64,000 nt of DNA, from contig NZ_CP107841.1 of the NCBI RefSeq assembly GCF_036346855.1, positions 8,870,001 to 8,934,000 of the forward strand, given 5' to 3'. A program made the translations under genes and the position numbers. Each line of letters starts with the position of its first letter. Positions within the stretch are counted from its first letter, which is position 1. Below are positions 52,192-61,106 of this stretch, piece after piece. This DNA comes from Streptomyces europaeiscabiei. Its GTDB lineage: Bacteria > Actinomycetota > Actinomycetes > Streptomycetales > Streptomycetaceae. The notes under the pieces were generated by a model that had not been told where the DNA came from, made no database searches, and worked only from the letters and a program-made list of their open reading frames with translations.

Positions 52192-52461
52192 TCAGAGCCC
52201 GAGCCCCTGCACCATCTCGTCGACGACGACCCGGCACCGGGGCAGCGGCCGCCGGTCCGCTCGCGGAGGGGTGGTGTCGTCGTCGGCCGCTCGGGTCGCC
52301 CGGTCCGTCGGCGCGGCCACCGGGATCTCCCGCAGCCACTGCTGGACGACGCGTGTCGGGAGGCCGCTGCGGTGAGCGGCCTCCCTCAGCGTGAGCCTGT
52401 CGGCGAGGATGTCCGCGAGGATGCGGATCCGCTCGGTCGGGGGAAACTCCGAGGCGTTCAA
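52192..52461 (-). CDS. Small helix-turn-helix protein
   Basis: About 89 residues from TTG 52461 with a GGAAAGGG site upstream. FPPTERIRILADILADRLTLREAAHRSGLPTRVVQQWLREI resembles the helix-turn-helix of transposase- or phage-type DNA-binding proteins; the C-terminal half is Arg/Asp-rich and featureless. The start is uncertain, and it may be a remnant of a longer regulator. Confidence 0.4.
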   Translation of the reverse strand: MNASEFPPTERIRILADILADRLTLREAAHRSGLPTRVVQQWLREIPVAAPTDRATRAADDDTTPPRADRRPLPRCRVVVDEMVQGLGL

Positions 52462-52510
52462 GGGCCGGCCCTTTCCATGAGACGTGCACCGGTGTGGCAG
52501 TTGATCCGTC

Positions 52511-52559
52511 GGAACTCGTACTCGGGAACTCGTACTCGGGAACTCGGAACTCGTACTCG
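52511..52559. repeat. 14-bp tandem repeat (GGAACTCGTACTCG)
   Basis: Exact copies at 52511-52524, 52525-52538 and 52546-52559, with a half copy (GGAACTC) between the last two. Confidence 0.92.
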
Positions 52560-53229
52560 GGACCGTGAACAAGGCCGTCGTCCGTTCCCGGATGACCGTG
52601 CGCCGTGAGCAGCTTCGGACCGCGCCGGAGAGCCGTCCTTGCCGTGGCGTGGCCCGCGACCGTCCGGAAGATGAAGAGCCGCGGCCCGAGCCCTCTGCGA
52701 ACACCCGGTCACCCTCTCGGCCGAGTACCTGGGGTGGCCGCCGGCAGTCCTCCCGCGCACGGGTGTGGCGGGCCCGGCCCGACTCCGCCGCCCCGACCTG
52801 CTGCGAGCCCTCCGATCCGCCCGAGCCCTACGGCCACCGGCTGAAGCGCCGGGTGCCGGGCCCCTGGTCACCGAGCGGATCGGCCGGGAGGAGCTGGACA
52901 GCCGGGCCGCGTCTCGGACCGCGTCAGCTCCGCCGCGTACGGCGGCGAGCAGCTGCTGCGGGTGCCGTCCCGGTGGTCGGGGTCGCGACCTTCACCCTGC
53001 TGATGCCCGTGACCGGCGCGATCGGTGACGGTGACGGTGACGGTCCTCCCGTAAGAGGTGGGCCGGTCGCCTTGACAGTGAGGCGCCCCAACAGCGCCTC
53101 GTCGGGGATGCGGGAACTGCGCCACCAGCCGCGTACGACAGGTGCCCGACAACGTACCGAAGCCCCACCCGCCAACTCGAACGCCCCACCCCACATGCCT
53201 GGACCCGAGAACCCACTGACACTGACCCC
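52560..53229. other. Gene-poor region
   Basis: No convincing gene. Frames are Arg/Pro-rich as expected for random high-GC sequence. A GGTGAC hexamer run lies at about 53024-53046. Promoter elements for the GH15 gene may be included, but none is clear. Confidence 0.5.
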
Positions 53230-55116
53230 ATGCCAGGACCCGCCCCCGACCCCCGCACCAGACCCGATCCCCGCACCAGACCCGGCCGCATCGAGGACTA
53301 CGCCCTCATCGGCGACCTTCTCTCCGCGGCCCTCGTCGGCAAGGACGGAAGCGTCGACTGGCTCTGCCTCCCCCGGTTCGACTCACCCGCCTGCTTCGCC
53401 GCCCTCCTCGGCGACGAGGACAACGGCCGCTGGCGGATCGCCCCGGCCGACGAGAAGGGCCCGTACGCCCGCCGCCGCTATCGGGACGACACGCTGATCC
53501 TGGAGACGGAGTGGGAGACGGCGGGCGGCCAGGTCCTGGTCACCGACTTCATGCCGTGCCGGAAGACCGGCGCCCCCAGCGTCGTACGCATCGTCGAAGG
53601 CCTTTCCGGCACCGTCGACATGCGCATGGACCTGCGGCTCCGCTTCGACTACGGCCGGGTCCTGCCCTGGATGCGCCGCCGGAACGGGCATCTGACGGGG
53701 ATCGCGGGGCCCGAGTCGGTGTGGCTGCGCACCCCCGTCCGGCCGGTCGCCCACGGCACCGTCCACACCGCCGTCTTCCCCGTCACGGCGGGCGAACGGA
53801 TCCCGTTCGTGCTGACCTGGCACCCCTCCCATCTGCCCGCGCCGGAAGAGGTGGACGCGTTCGAGGCGCTGCGCACCACGGAGGCGTACTGGCGCCGCTG
53901 GCTGCGCAGGCTCACGTACGACGGGCCGTACCGCGACGCCGTCGCCCGCTCCCTGATCACCCTCAAGGCTCTGACGTACCAGCCGACCGGCGGCATCGTC
54001 GCCGCCCCGACCACGTCCCTGCCCGAGGAGATCGGCGGCGTGCGGAACTGGGACTACCGCTTCTGCTGGCTACGGGACGCGGGCATGACGCTGGAGGCGT
54101 TGCTGCGCAGCGGCTTCAAGGCCGAGGCGGACGCCTGGCGGGGCTGGTTGGAGCGGGCGGTGGCCGGGCGGCCCGAGGACGTGCAGATCATGTACGGCAT
54201 CGCGGGGGAGCGGCGGCTCACCGAGTGGGAGGCCGACTGGCTGCCGGGGTACGAGGGGTCGCGCCCGGTGCGGATCGGCAACGCGGCAGCCGGGCAGCGG
54301 CAGCTCGACGTACCCGGTGAGGTGATGGAGGCCATCCACCTGGCCATCGGCTGCGGTCTGCGCCCGCGCCAGCACCTGGTCTCCCTGCAGGCGGTCTTCC
54401 TGGAACACCTGGAACAGGCCTGGACCGAGCCCGACCAGGGGCTGTGGGAGATGCGCGGCGCCCCCCGTCACTACACACACTCCAAGGTGATGTGCTGGGT
54501 CGCCTTCGACCGGGCGGTCCGGATGGCCGAGGCGCACTCCCGGCCCGGTCCGGTGGAGAAGTGGCGCGCGATCCGCGACCGTATCCACCGCGAGGTCTGC
54601 GAGCGGGCCTTCGACCCGGAACGGGGCACCTTCACCCAGTCGTACGGCTCCCGCGAACTCGACGCCGCGCTGTTGCAGATCCCGCAGACCGGGTTCCTGC
54701 CGCCGGACGACCCCCGGGTGATCGGCACCATCGAGGCCGTGCAGCGCGAACTGCTCACCGACGGGCTGGTGGCCCGCTACTCGGCGGGCACCGCCGACTC
54801 GCCCGACGGCCTCAGTGGCGGCGAGGGCGCCTTCCTCGCCTGCTCCTTCTGGCTCGCGGACGCCCTGCGGCTGATCGGCCGCGAGGACGAGGCCCGCGCC
54901 CTGTACGAACGGCTGCTGGAGCTGCGCAACGACGTCGGACTGCTCGCCGAGGAGTACGACCCCCGGGCCCGCCGCCAACTGGGCAACTTCCCGCAGGCGT
55001 TCACCCACGTCCCGCTGATCAGGGTCGCCTACGAGCTCGACCGGCACGCCCTGCACGCCCGCCGCGAAGACCCGAAGGCGCCGCCCGGGACGCCTCCTGG
55101 GGCCAAGGAGGGGTGA
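53230..55116 (+). CDS. Glycoside hydrolase family 15 (trehalase/glucoamylase-like)
   Basis: 628 residues. An N-terminal beta-sandwich (IEDYALIGDLLSAALVGKDGSVDWLCLPRFDSP) is followed by an (alpha/alpha)6 catalytic domain. RNWDYRFCWLRDAG is the substrate-binding signature; the general acid Glu is in DQGLWEMRG and the base Glu in GLLAEEYDP. Actinobacterial members of this type are often trehalases; glucoamylase or dextranase activity is possible. No signal peptide, so cytoplasmic. A PDPRTR dipeptide-repeat at the N-terminus comes from an 18-bp DNA repeat and makes the start uncertain. The stop lies 1 bp before the K+ channel ATG. Confidence 0.92.
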   Translation: MPGPAPDPRTRPDPRTRPGRIEDYALIGDLLSAALVGKDGSVDWLCLPRFDSPACFAALLGDEDNGRWRIAPADEKGPYARRRYRDDTLILETEWETAGGQVLVTDFMPCRKTGAPSVVRIVEGLSGTVDMRMDLRLRFDYGRVLPWMRRRNGHLTGIAGPESVWLRTPVRPVAHGTVHTAVFPVTAGERIPFVLTWHPSHLPAPEEVDAFEALRTTEAYWRRWLRRLTYDGPYRDAVARSLITLKALTYQPTGGIVAAPTTSLPEEIGGVRNWDYRFCWLRDAGMTLEALLRSGFKAEADAWRGWLERAVAGRPEDVQIMYGIAGERRLTEWEADWLPGYEGSRPVRIGNAAAGQRQLDVPGEVMEAIHLAIGCGLRPRQHLVSLQAVFLEHLEQAWTEPDQGLWEMRGAPRHYTHSKVMCWVAFDRAVRMAEAHSRPGPVEKWRAIRDRIHREVCERAFDPERGTFTQSYGSRELDAALLQIPQTGFLPPDDPRVIGTIEAVQRELLTDGLVARYSAGTADSPDGLSGGEGAFLACSFWLADALRLIGREDEARALYERLLELRNDVGLLAEEYDPRARRQLGNFPQAFTHVPLIRVAYELDRHALHARREDPKAPPGTPPGAKEG

Positions 55117-55117
55117 G

Positions 55118-55588
55118 ATGCTGCCCGGATTCTTCACCAGGGCCGTCGAGCTGCTGCTCGGCAGGGAAGGCCGGGACGGCCCCCTCCATCTGAAGGCGGC
55201 GGGCGGCGCGACCGCCGTGCTGGTCGTGGTGATGCTCCTCGGCTCCTGGGCCGTGATCGCCGCCGAGCACGACGCGCCGCGCGCCAACCTGACCTCGTAC
55301 CCCAGGGCCCTGTGGTGGTCGATCGAGACGGCCACGACCGTCGGCTACGGCGACTTCTATCCAGTGACGTTCTGGGGCCGTGTCGTCGGCGCGGTCGTCA
55401 TGGTCGTCGGCATCACCACGTACGGCATGGTCACCGCCGCCCTCGCCACCTGGTTCGTGGGCCGGGAGCAGAAGCGTCACCGACTCACCCACGGAGCCCA
55501 TGAGTTGTGCGACGAGACCGCGCACGCCCTGCATGAGCGTTTCGACCGGCTGGAGCGGATGCTCGGCGCCAAGGGGCACGGCGACTGA
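55118..55588 (+). CDS. Two-TM potassium channel (Kch/ion_trans_2 type)
   Basis: 156 residues. TM1 (GATAVLVVVMLLGSWAVIAA), pore helix and selectivity filter TATTVGYGDFYPVT, and TM2 (VGAVVMVVGITTYGMVTAALATWF) are all present, followed by a short charged, coiled-coil-like tail (DETAHALHERFDRLERML). There is no RCK domain, so it is a minimal KcsA-like channel. It starts 1 bp after the GH15 stop, indicating co-translation; coupling of trehalose turnover and K+ flux in osmotic adjustment is a possible reason (inference). Confidence 0.93.
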   Translation: MLPGFFTRAVELLLGREGRDGPLHLKAAGGATAVLVVVMLLGSWAVIAAEHDAPRANLTSYPRALWWSIETATTVGYGDFYPVTFWGRVVGAVVMVVGITTYGMVTAALATWFVGREQKRHRLTHGAHELCDETAHALHERFDRLERMLGAKGHGD

Positions 55589-55723
55589 CCACCGGTTCCT
55601 CGCCGACCGCGGGACACCTGCCCGGCCGGCGGGCTTCCGATGTCCACACCTCGGACATTGCTTCCAATCCCCGGACACCCTCTTGACGTGCGGCGTGGAC
55701 GGCTCGACACTCCAGGTGGGGTA
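55589..55723. other. Intergenic region before the first leader peptide
   Basis: No gene. TTGACG at about 55683-55688 could be a -35 element for the leader-peptide transcript, but no good -10 hexamer is seen at the right distance. Confidence 0.35.
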
Positions 55724-55746
55724 TTTCCTAGTGAACAGGTAGGGAA
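55724..55746. promoter_or_regulatory. Imperfect palindrome upstream of leader peptide 1
   Basis: TTTCCTA, 9 nt, TAGGGAA: six of seven arm positions pair. It ends 2 bp before the leader ATG and includes its probable ribosome binding site (AGGTAGGGA), so it could be an operator or an RNA hairpin. Confidence 0.35.
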
Positions 55747-55748
55747 TG

Positions 55749-55871
55749 ATGGGGCGCCTGGAGCCGGTGGTCACTCGTGTGCCGCGCGCACGCCGGCAGT
55801 CCCTCCTTCTGACCTCCCGCCGTCACATCGACCTGCTGCGGGTCTGCAGTGCGAGAAGCCCCCTGAGCTGA
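55749..55871 (+). CDS. Short leader peptide 1 (Cys-attenuator type)
   Basis: 40 codons; the last 18 read SRRHIDLLRVCSARSPLS. The R-R-H-x-D-L-L-R-V-x-S-A pattern is that of the short actinobacterial leader peptides found before sulfate, sulfonate and cysteine genes, where stalling at Cys codons controls downstream expression. One Cys codon (TGC) lies in the conserved position. AGGTAGGGA precedes the ATG. An in-frame GTG at 55779 gives a 31-residue form. Followed after 118 bp by the GST-like gene. Confidence 0.65.
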   Translation: MGRLEPVVTRVPRARRQSLLLTSRRHIDLLRVCSARSPLS

Positions 55872-55989
55872 CCTGAGCGAGCCGCCGGCGTGGCACGCCA
55901 CAGCGCCCGCGCGTCCATGTGCTCGCGTCACCACGCCCTCACGTCGTCGCGCAACCGCGCACCGCGCACCAGAACCCCCGGGGAGACAC

Positions 55990-56904
55990 ATGTCCGCCAT
56001 GCCCGTCCACGCCCTGAACGCCGTCCCGTCGCCGCGGTCCCTGCCCGCCTTCCGGGGCCGGATCGGCTGCGACGCCCGCAGTGGCCACTACGCCGTGCCG
56101 CGCCGCTACCGGCTCCATCTCTCGCTGTCCTGTCCGGGCGCCCTGCGCATCGCCGTCGTCCACAGCCTCCTCGGGCTGGCGGACGCCTGCCCCGTGACCC
56201 TCCTGCCCGCCGTGCCCGACGGCCCGAACGGCGAGCACTCCGAGCTGCGCCCGCTGTACGAGGCGAGCGCCCACCGCTACCCCGGAGCGGCCGTGGCGCC
56301 GGTCCTCAGCGACGACTGGTCCGGACGCATCGTCAGCACCCACGCCCCCGACATCATGCGCGACCTCGCCCAGCGCTTCGGCGGCGGCCGCACCGAGCTG
56401 TACCCGCAGGGCGCGGAGGCCGAGATCGAGGGTGTCGCGCGCCTCTGCGAGCAGGGCATGGACGGCTCCGCCCAGCGCGCCGGCCGCGCCGACGCCGACG
56501 ACCTGGAACGCCGTGACGCGCTCGGTTCCCTGCTGCGCACCCTGCGCTCGCTGGACGCCCGGCTCGCCGGCCAGGAGTACATCCTCGGCGACCGACTCAC
56601 CGTCGCCGACGTCGAGTTGTGGGTCGCCCTGGTGCGGCTCGACACCGTGCACCGCTGGCACCTGGACGCCTCCGCCGTGCACCGCGTCGCCGACCATCCG
56701 CACCTGTGGGCGTACGCGCGCCGCCTGGCCGCCCACCACGCCTTCGGCCCCCACCTCGACCTCGACGGCATCGCCCGCCGCCACCACGCGAACTGCCAGG
56801 GACTGGAGGCGGCCGGCGCGGCCGTGCAGATCCTGGACTGGGCCTCCCACGTCCCGGACCAGGCCGTATCGACAGACGGACAGGCGTCCCATGTGCTGGA
56901 CTGA
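55990..56904 (+). CDS. Glutathionyl-hydroquinone-reductase-like / Xi-class GST-fold protein
   Basis: 304 residues. A thioredoxin-like N-terminal part (RRYRLHLSLSCPGALRIAVVHSLLGLAD) is followed by VSTHAPDIMRDLAQRF and a helical GST C-terminal domain (LDARLAGQEYILGDRLTVADVELWVALVRLD). The catalytic CPWA motif of Xi-class enzymes appears as SCPGA. Since actinomycetes use mycothiol, the thiol partner is probably not glutathione. GGGGAGA precedes the ATG. Lying between two Cys-type leaders, it may remove S-substituents or reduce quinone-thiol adducts in sulfur salvage (inference). Confidence 0.8.
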   Translation: MSAMPVHALNAVPSPRSLPAFRGRIGCDARSGHYAVPRRYRLHLSLSCPGALRIAVVHSLLGLADACPVTLLPAVPDGPNGEHSELRPLYEASAHRYPGAAVAPVLSDDWSGRIVSTHAPDIMRDLAQRFGGGRTELYPQGAEAEIEGVARLCEQGMDGSAQRAGRADADDLERRDALGSLLRTLRSLDARLAGQEYILGDRLTVADVELWVALVRLDTVHRWHLDASAVHRVADHPHLWAYARRLAAHHAFGPHLDLDGIARRHHANCQGLEAAGAAVQILDWASHVPDQAVSTDGQASHVLD

Positions 56905-56906
56905 CG

Positions 56907-56912
56907 TTGACA
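56907..56912 (+). promoter_or_regulatory. Probable -35 element for the second leader and ABC operon
   Basis: TTGACA lies directly after the GST-like stop codon. The region 17-22 bp downstream (GTTACTTACG) is locally AT-richer and could hold the -10. Position fits transcription starting before the leader peptide at 56981. Confidence 0.4.
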
Positions 56913-56980
56913 GCGGCCCGCCGGGCCTGAGTTACTTACGGCCACCCGAAGAGCACGAGGCCCACCGGGCCGGAAGAACG

Positions 56981-57106
56981 ATGGTGACGGACATGTACGC
57001 AACCCCGAGGCCGGCCGCATGGCGCCGCCACGGTTGCGTGCCGCTCTGCGCCGACCGCGCCGTCGATCTGCTCCGGGTCAACAGCGCACTGTGTAGCGCA
57101 CGCTAG
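56981..57106 (+). CDS. Short leader peptide 2 (Cys-attenuator type)
   Basis: 41 codons, or 37 from the ATG at 56993. The C-terminal end RAVDLLRVNSALCSAR matches the D-L-L-R-V-x-S-A-x-C pattern of actinobacterial cysteine-responsive leaders, with a TGT Cys codon five codons before the stop and two TGC codons upstream (HGCVPLC). GGAAG lies 5 nt before the first ATG. About 250 nt of leader RNA follow before the permease gene, enough for an attenuator. Confidence 0.68.
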   Translation: MVTDMYATPRPAAWRRHGCVPLCADRAVDLLRVNSALCSAR

Positions 57107-57244
57107 CGCGGTCCGGGCCCGACCCGGCACCGCGCTCCCGTCGAGGCTGACGGTTCCCCCGAACCCCTGAGGCACCGCACCAGCGGTCCGCCCTCTCTCC
57201 GCCAGCCCCGGTGTCGTGCGCATTCGTGTGTCTTTCCGTGCCTC

Positions 57245-57275
57245 CGTACGGCGAGCGGTCCCTCTCCGCCGTACG
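57245..57275 (+). promoter_or_regulatory. Inverted repeat in the leader RNA of the ABC operon
   Basis: CGTACGGCG and CGCCGTACG (9-bp perfect stem, 13-nt loop) lie between leader peptide 2 and the permease gene. This may be the attenuator/terminator stem or an operator. Confidence 0.45.
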
Positions 57276-57353
57276 ACCGACGAGCGTTCTCGTCCGCCGA
57301 ACGGCCGAAGTCACCTGCGTCGCCTGGGGTTTGACACTCTTCCGGAGCCCTTG

Positions 57354-58333
57354 ATGAGTGAACCCCCAGGCGCCGCCGTGTCCTTGACCGAGGCGCCGTC
57401 GCCCGCAGACACCCCGCCGAAGCCGCTCGCCGCCCAGCGGGTGCTGCCGCTGCGCCGCCCCGGCCGCTGGATCGCCACCGCGGTCGTGCTGGTCGTCGCG
57501 GCCCAGTTCGTCCACGGACTGATCTCCAACCCCTTCTACCAGTGGGACCGCTTCGCCTACTGGTTCCTGCGGCCGACGATCCTCGACGGCCTGCTCATCA
57601 CCCTCGAAGTCGCCGCCTACAGCGCGGTGTTGGGCCTCATCGGCGGCGTCCTCCTCGCGCTCGCCCGGCTCTCGAAGAGCCCGGTCCTGCGCTCGGTCAG
57701 CTGGGTCTACATCTGGGCCCTGCGCTCGATCCCGCTGATCGTCGTCCTGCTCTTCCTCTACAACTTCAGCGCCCTGTACCAGACGCTCAGCCTGGGCGTC
57801 CCCTTCGGCCCGGCGTTCTTCACCTTCGACGAGTCGCGCCTCGCCACCGACATGGCCGTCGCCGTCATCGGCCTCAGCCTCAACGAGGCGGCCTACGCGG
57901 CCGAGGTCGTCCGCGGCGGCATCCTCTCCGTCGACCAGGGCCAGCACGAGGCGGCCTCCGCACTCGGCCTGCCGAAGGGCTACCAGTTCCGCAGAATCGT
58001 CTTCCCGCAGGCCCTGCGCTCGATCACCCCGAACTACGTCAACCAGCTGATCGGCCTGATCAAGAGCACCTCGCTGGTCTTCTACGTCTCGCTGCTCGAC
58101 CTCTTCGGCACCGCGCAGGCCATGGGCTCCACCTACCCCGGTGACATCGTGCCGCTGCTGCTGGTCTCCACCGTCTGGTACCTGATCCTCACCAGCGTCG
58201 TCTCGATCATCCAGTTCTACGTCGAGCGGTACTACGCCCGGGGCGCCACCCGCACCCTGCCGCCGACGCCGTTGCAGAAACTGCGGGTTGGTGTCACCGA
58301 CCTCCGGGACCGCATCCGCAAGGAGGCCGCCGT

Positions 58334-58337
<4 letters not shown>
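57354..58337 (+). CDS. Polar amino acid ABC transporter permease (HisM/TcyL type)
   Basis: 327 residues. After a Pro-rich N-terminus and a first membrane span (WIATAVVLVVAAQFVHGLI), the His/Glu/Gln-type permease domain begins LLITLEVAAYSAVLGLIGGVLLALARLSKS. The EAA motif is EAASALGLPKGYQFRRIVFPQALRSITPNYVNQLIGLIKSTSL. The family imports polar and sulfur amino acids. ATG 57354 with GGAG 7 nt upstream; the frame extends upstream into the leader without similarity. The ATPase gene overlaps its stop by 4 bp. Confidence 0.92.
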
Positions 58338-59119
<782 letters not shown>

Positions 59120-59180
59120 CCCAGCCCTCCCAGCTTCCCCCGACACCGCCCTCAAACCCTCTCGAACGACAAGGACAGTC

Positions 59181-60209
59181 ATGCCCACGCACACCCGGTT
59201 CTCCCGGCGCAGCCTGCTGCGCGGCATCACCGCGGCGACCGCCGCCGCCACCCTCGCCACCGGGCTCGCCGCCTGCGGGGGCGACACCGAGGCCGCGACG
59301 AGGACCGAGGCCGCCGGCACGGTCACCGTCGGGCGGCTCGCCAACGGCGCCGCCAAGGAGACCGAGATCAAGGTCTCCGAGGTGAAGTCCATCAGCGCCG
59401 AACTGCCCGACGCCATCAAGAAGAGCGGCAAGCTGGTGATCGGATCGGGCACGCTGCCGTCCGGCAGTCCGCCACTCGGCTTCATCGGCAGCGACCAGAA
59501 GACGCTCACCGGCTCCGAGCCCGACCTCGGCAGACTCGTGGCCGCGGTCCTCGGTCTCCAACCCGAGGTGCGCCAGTCGACCTGGGAAAACCTGTTCATC
59601 GGTATCGACAGCGGCAAGGTCGACGTCGGCTTCTCCAACATCACCGACACCGAGGAGCGCAAGCAGAAGTACGAGTTCGCCTCCTACCGCAAGGACGACC
59701 TGGCCTTCGAGACGAAGAAGGACAACGACTGGAACTTCGACGGCGACTACGAGAACCTCGCCGGCCGGACGGTCTCCGTCGGCAACGGCACCAACCAGGA
59801 GAAGATCCTCCTGGAGTGGAAGGCGAAGCTGGCGAAGGAGGGCAAGAAGCCCCTCACCGTCAAGTACTTCCAGGAGAGCAACAGCATCTACCTGGCGCTG
59901 AACAGCGGCAAGATCGACGCCTACTTCGGCCCCAGCCCCAACCTCGCCTACCACGCGGCCAAGACCGCCGGCACACCCCAGGCGACCCGTATCGCGGGCC
60001 AGTTCTCCGGGGCCGGCGAGACCCTCCAGGGCCTGATCGCCGCGACCGCGAAGAAGGGCAGCGGTCTGGCCGAGCCTCTCGCCGAGGCCATCAACCACCT
60101 GATCGACAACGGCCAGTACGGCGCATGGCTGAAGGCCTGGAACCTTCCCAACGAGTCCGTGGAGAAGTCCGAGGTCAACCCCCCAGGTCTGCCCCTCACC
60201 AATTCCTGA
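59181..60209 (+). CDS. Polar amino acid ABC transporter substrate-binding lipoprotein
   Basis: 342 residues. The N-terminus carries a twin-arginine motif (RFSRRSLLRGI) and a lipobox (GLAAC), so it is probably Tat-exported and lipid-anchored. The mature domain is family-3 binding protein: KLVIGSGTLPSGSPPLGFIGSDQKTLTGSEPDLGRLVAAVLGL, WENLFIGIDSGKVDVGFSNITDTEERKQKYEF, YFQESNSIYLALNSGKIDAYF. Expected ligand: a cysteine derivative, from context. It starts 61 bp after the ATPase stop. Confidence 0.92.
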   Translation: MPTHTRFSRRSLLRGITAATAAATLATGLAACGGDTEAATRTEAAGTVTVGRLANGAAKETEIKVSEVKSISAELPDAIKKSGKLVIGSGTLPSGSPPLGFIGSDQKTLTGSEPDLGRLVAAVLGLQPEVRQSTWENLFIGIDSGKVDVGFSNITDTEERKQKYEFASYRKDDLAFETKKDNDWNFDGDYENLAGRTVSVGNGTNQEKILLEWKAKLAKEGKKPLTVKYFQESNSIYLALNSGKIDAYFGPSPNLAYHAAKTAGTPQATRIAGQFSGAGETLQGLIAATAKKGSGLAEPLAEAINHLIDNGQYGAWLKAWNLPNESVEKSEVNPPGLPLTNS

Positions 60210-60267
60210 CGATACGTCATATCAATTGCAGAGAAAGCCCGTTGAATGAGGAAGGGATTCCGCCTCA

Positions 60268-61092
60268 GTGGCCCGTCAGACCGACCTCCACGGAGGCGGA
60301 ACTCCGTCCGCACCCGCTGCGGCACCCTCCGCACCCGCCGCCGAACCCCTCGCCGCACTCGACATGGCCGCACCCCCCGCCGCACTCGACATACCCGTCC
60401 TCGACAACGCCGTCTGGGCCTCCCTCGACGGCCCGCACGCCCGCTTCGCCGAACGGGTCGGCGCCGCCGCCCGCTATCCGGCCGACACCTACGCCTTCGC
60501 CGCCCTGGCCGACCCTGGGGACCCGGCCGCCTGGGCCGACCTGCACACGCTCGTCGGCGCGGGGACCGTCGTACGGATCAAGCCGGTCCACGAGGTGCCG
60601 GACGACTGGGAGGTGGTCGGCGGCGGACAGGGTGTCCAGTTGGTGGACACCGCGCTACGGGCCGAACCCGCGCCCGAAGCGGTACGGCTCGGGCTCGACG
60701 ACGTCCCCGAGATCCTGGACCTGGTCGCCCGCACCCGACCGGGCCCCTTTCTGAAGCGGACCGTCGAACTGGGCACCTATCTCGGCATCCGGGACCGGGG
60801 GCGGCTGATCGCCATGGCCGGCGAGCGGATCCACCCGCCGGGCTGGACCGAGATCAGCGCGGTCTGTACCGACCCGGACCACCGTGGCCGGGGCCTCGCC
60901 ACCCGGCTCGTCCGCGCGGTCGCCGCGGGCATCCGCGAACGCGGCGAGACACCTTTCCTGCACGCCGCCGCGGACAACACCACCGCGATCCGGCTCTACG
61001 AGTCCATCGGCTTCACCCTGCGCCGCCGCTCCACGATCCTGGCGGTCCGAAGCCCGGCAACGCCCCGCGAGAGGGCCGTACGAACTTCCTAG
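60268..61092 (+). CDS. GNAT acetyltransferase of the sulfur-salvage cluster
   Basis: 274 residues. A family-specific N-terminal half (DIPVLDNAVWASLDGPHARFAE...) precedes the GNAT domain: LGIRDRGRLIAMAGERIHPPGWTEISAVCTDPDHRGRGLATRLVRAV, with RGRGLA forming the acetyl-CoA loop, then LHAAADNTTAIRLYESIGF. In the comparable B. subtilis operons an acetyltransferase N-acetylates S-substituted cysteine before oxidation. Start GTG 60268; the ribosome binding site is poor (GAGGAAGGG about 14 nt upstream). The first monooxygenase gene follows after 14 bp. Confidence 0.85.
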   Translation: MARQTDLHGGGTPSAPAAAPSAPAAEPLAALDMAAPPAALDIPVLDNAVWASLDGPHARFAERVGAAARYPADTYAFAALADPGDPAAWADLHTLVGAGTVVRIKPVHEVPDDWEVVGGGQGVQLVDTALRAEPAPEAVRLGLDDVPEILDLVARTRPGPFLKRTVELGTYLGIRDRGRLIAMAGERIHPPGWTEISAVCTDPDHRGRGLATRLVRAVAAGIRERGETPFLHAAADNTTAIRLYESIGFTLRRRSTILAVRSPATPRERAVRTS

Positions 61093-61106
61093 GAAGGCGC
61101 ACACCT

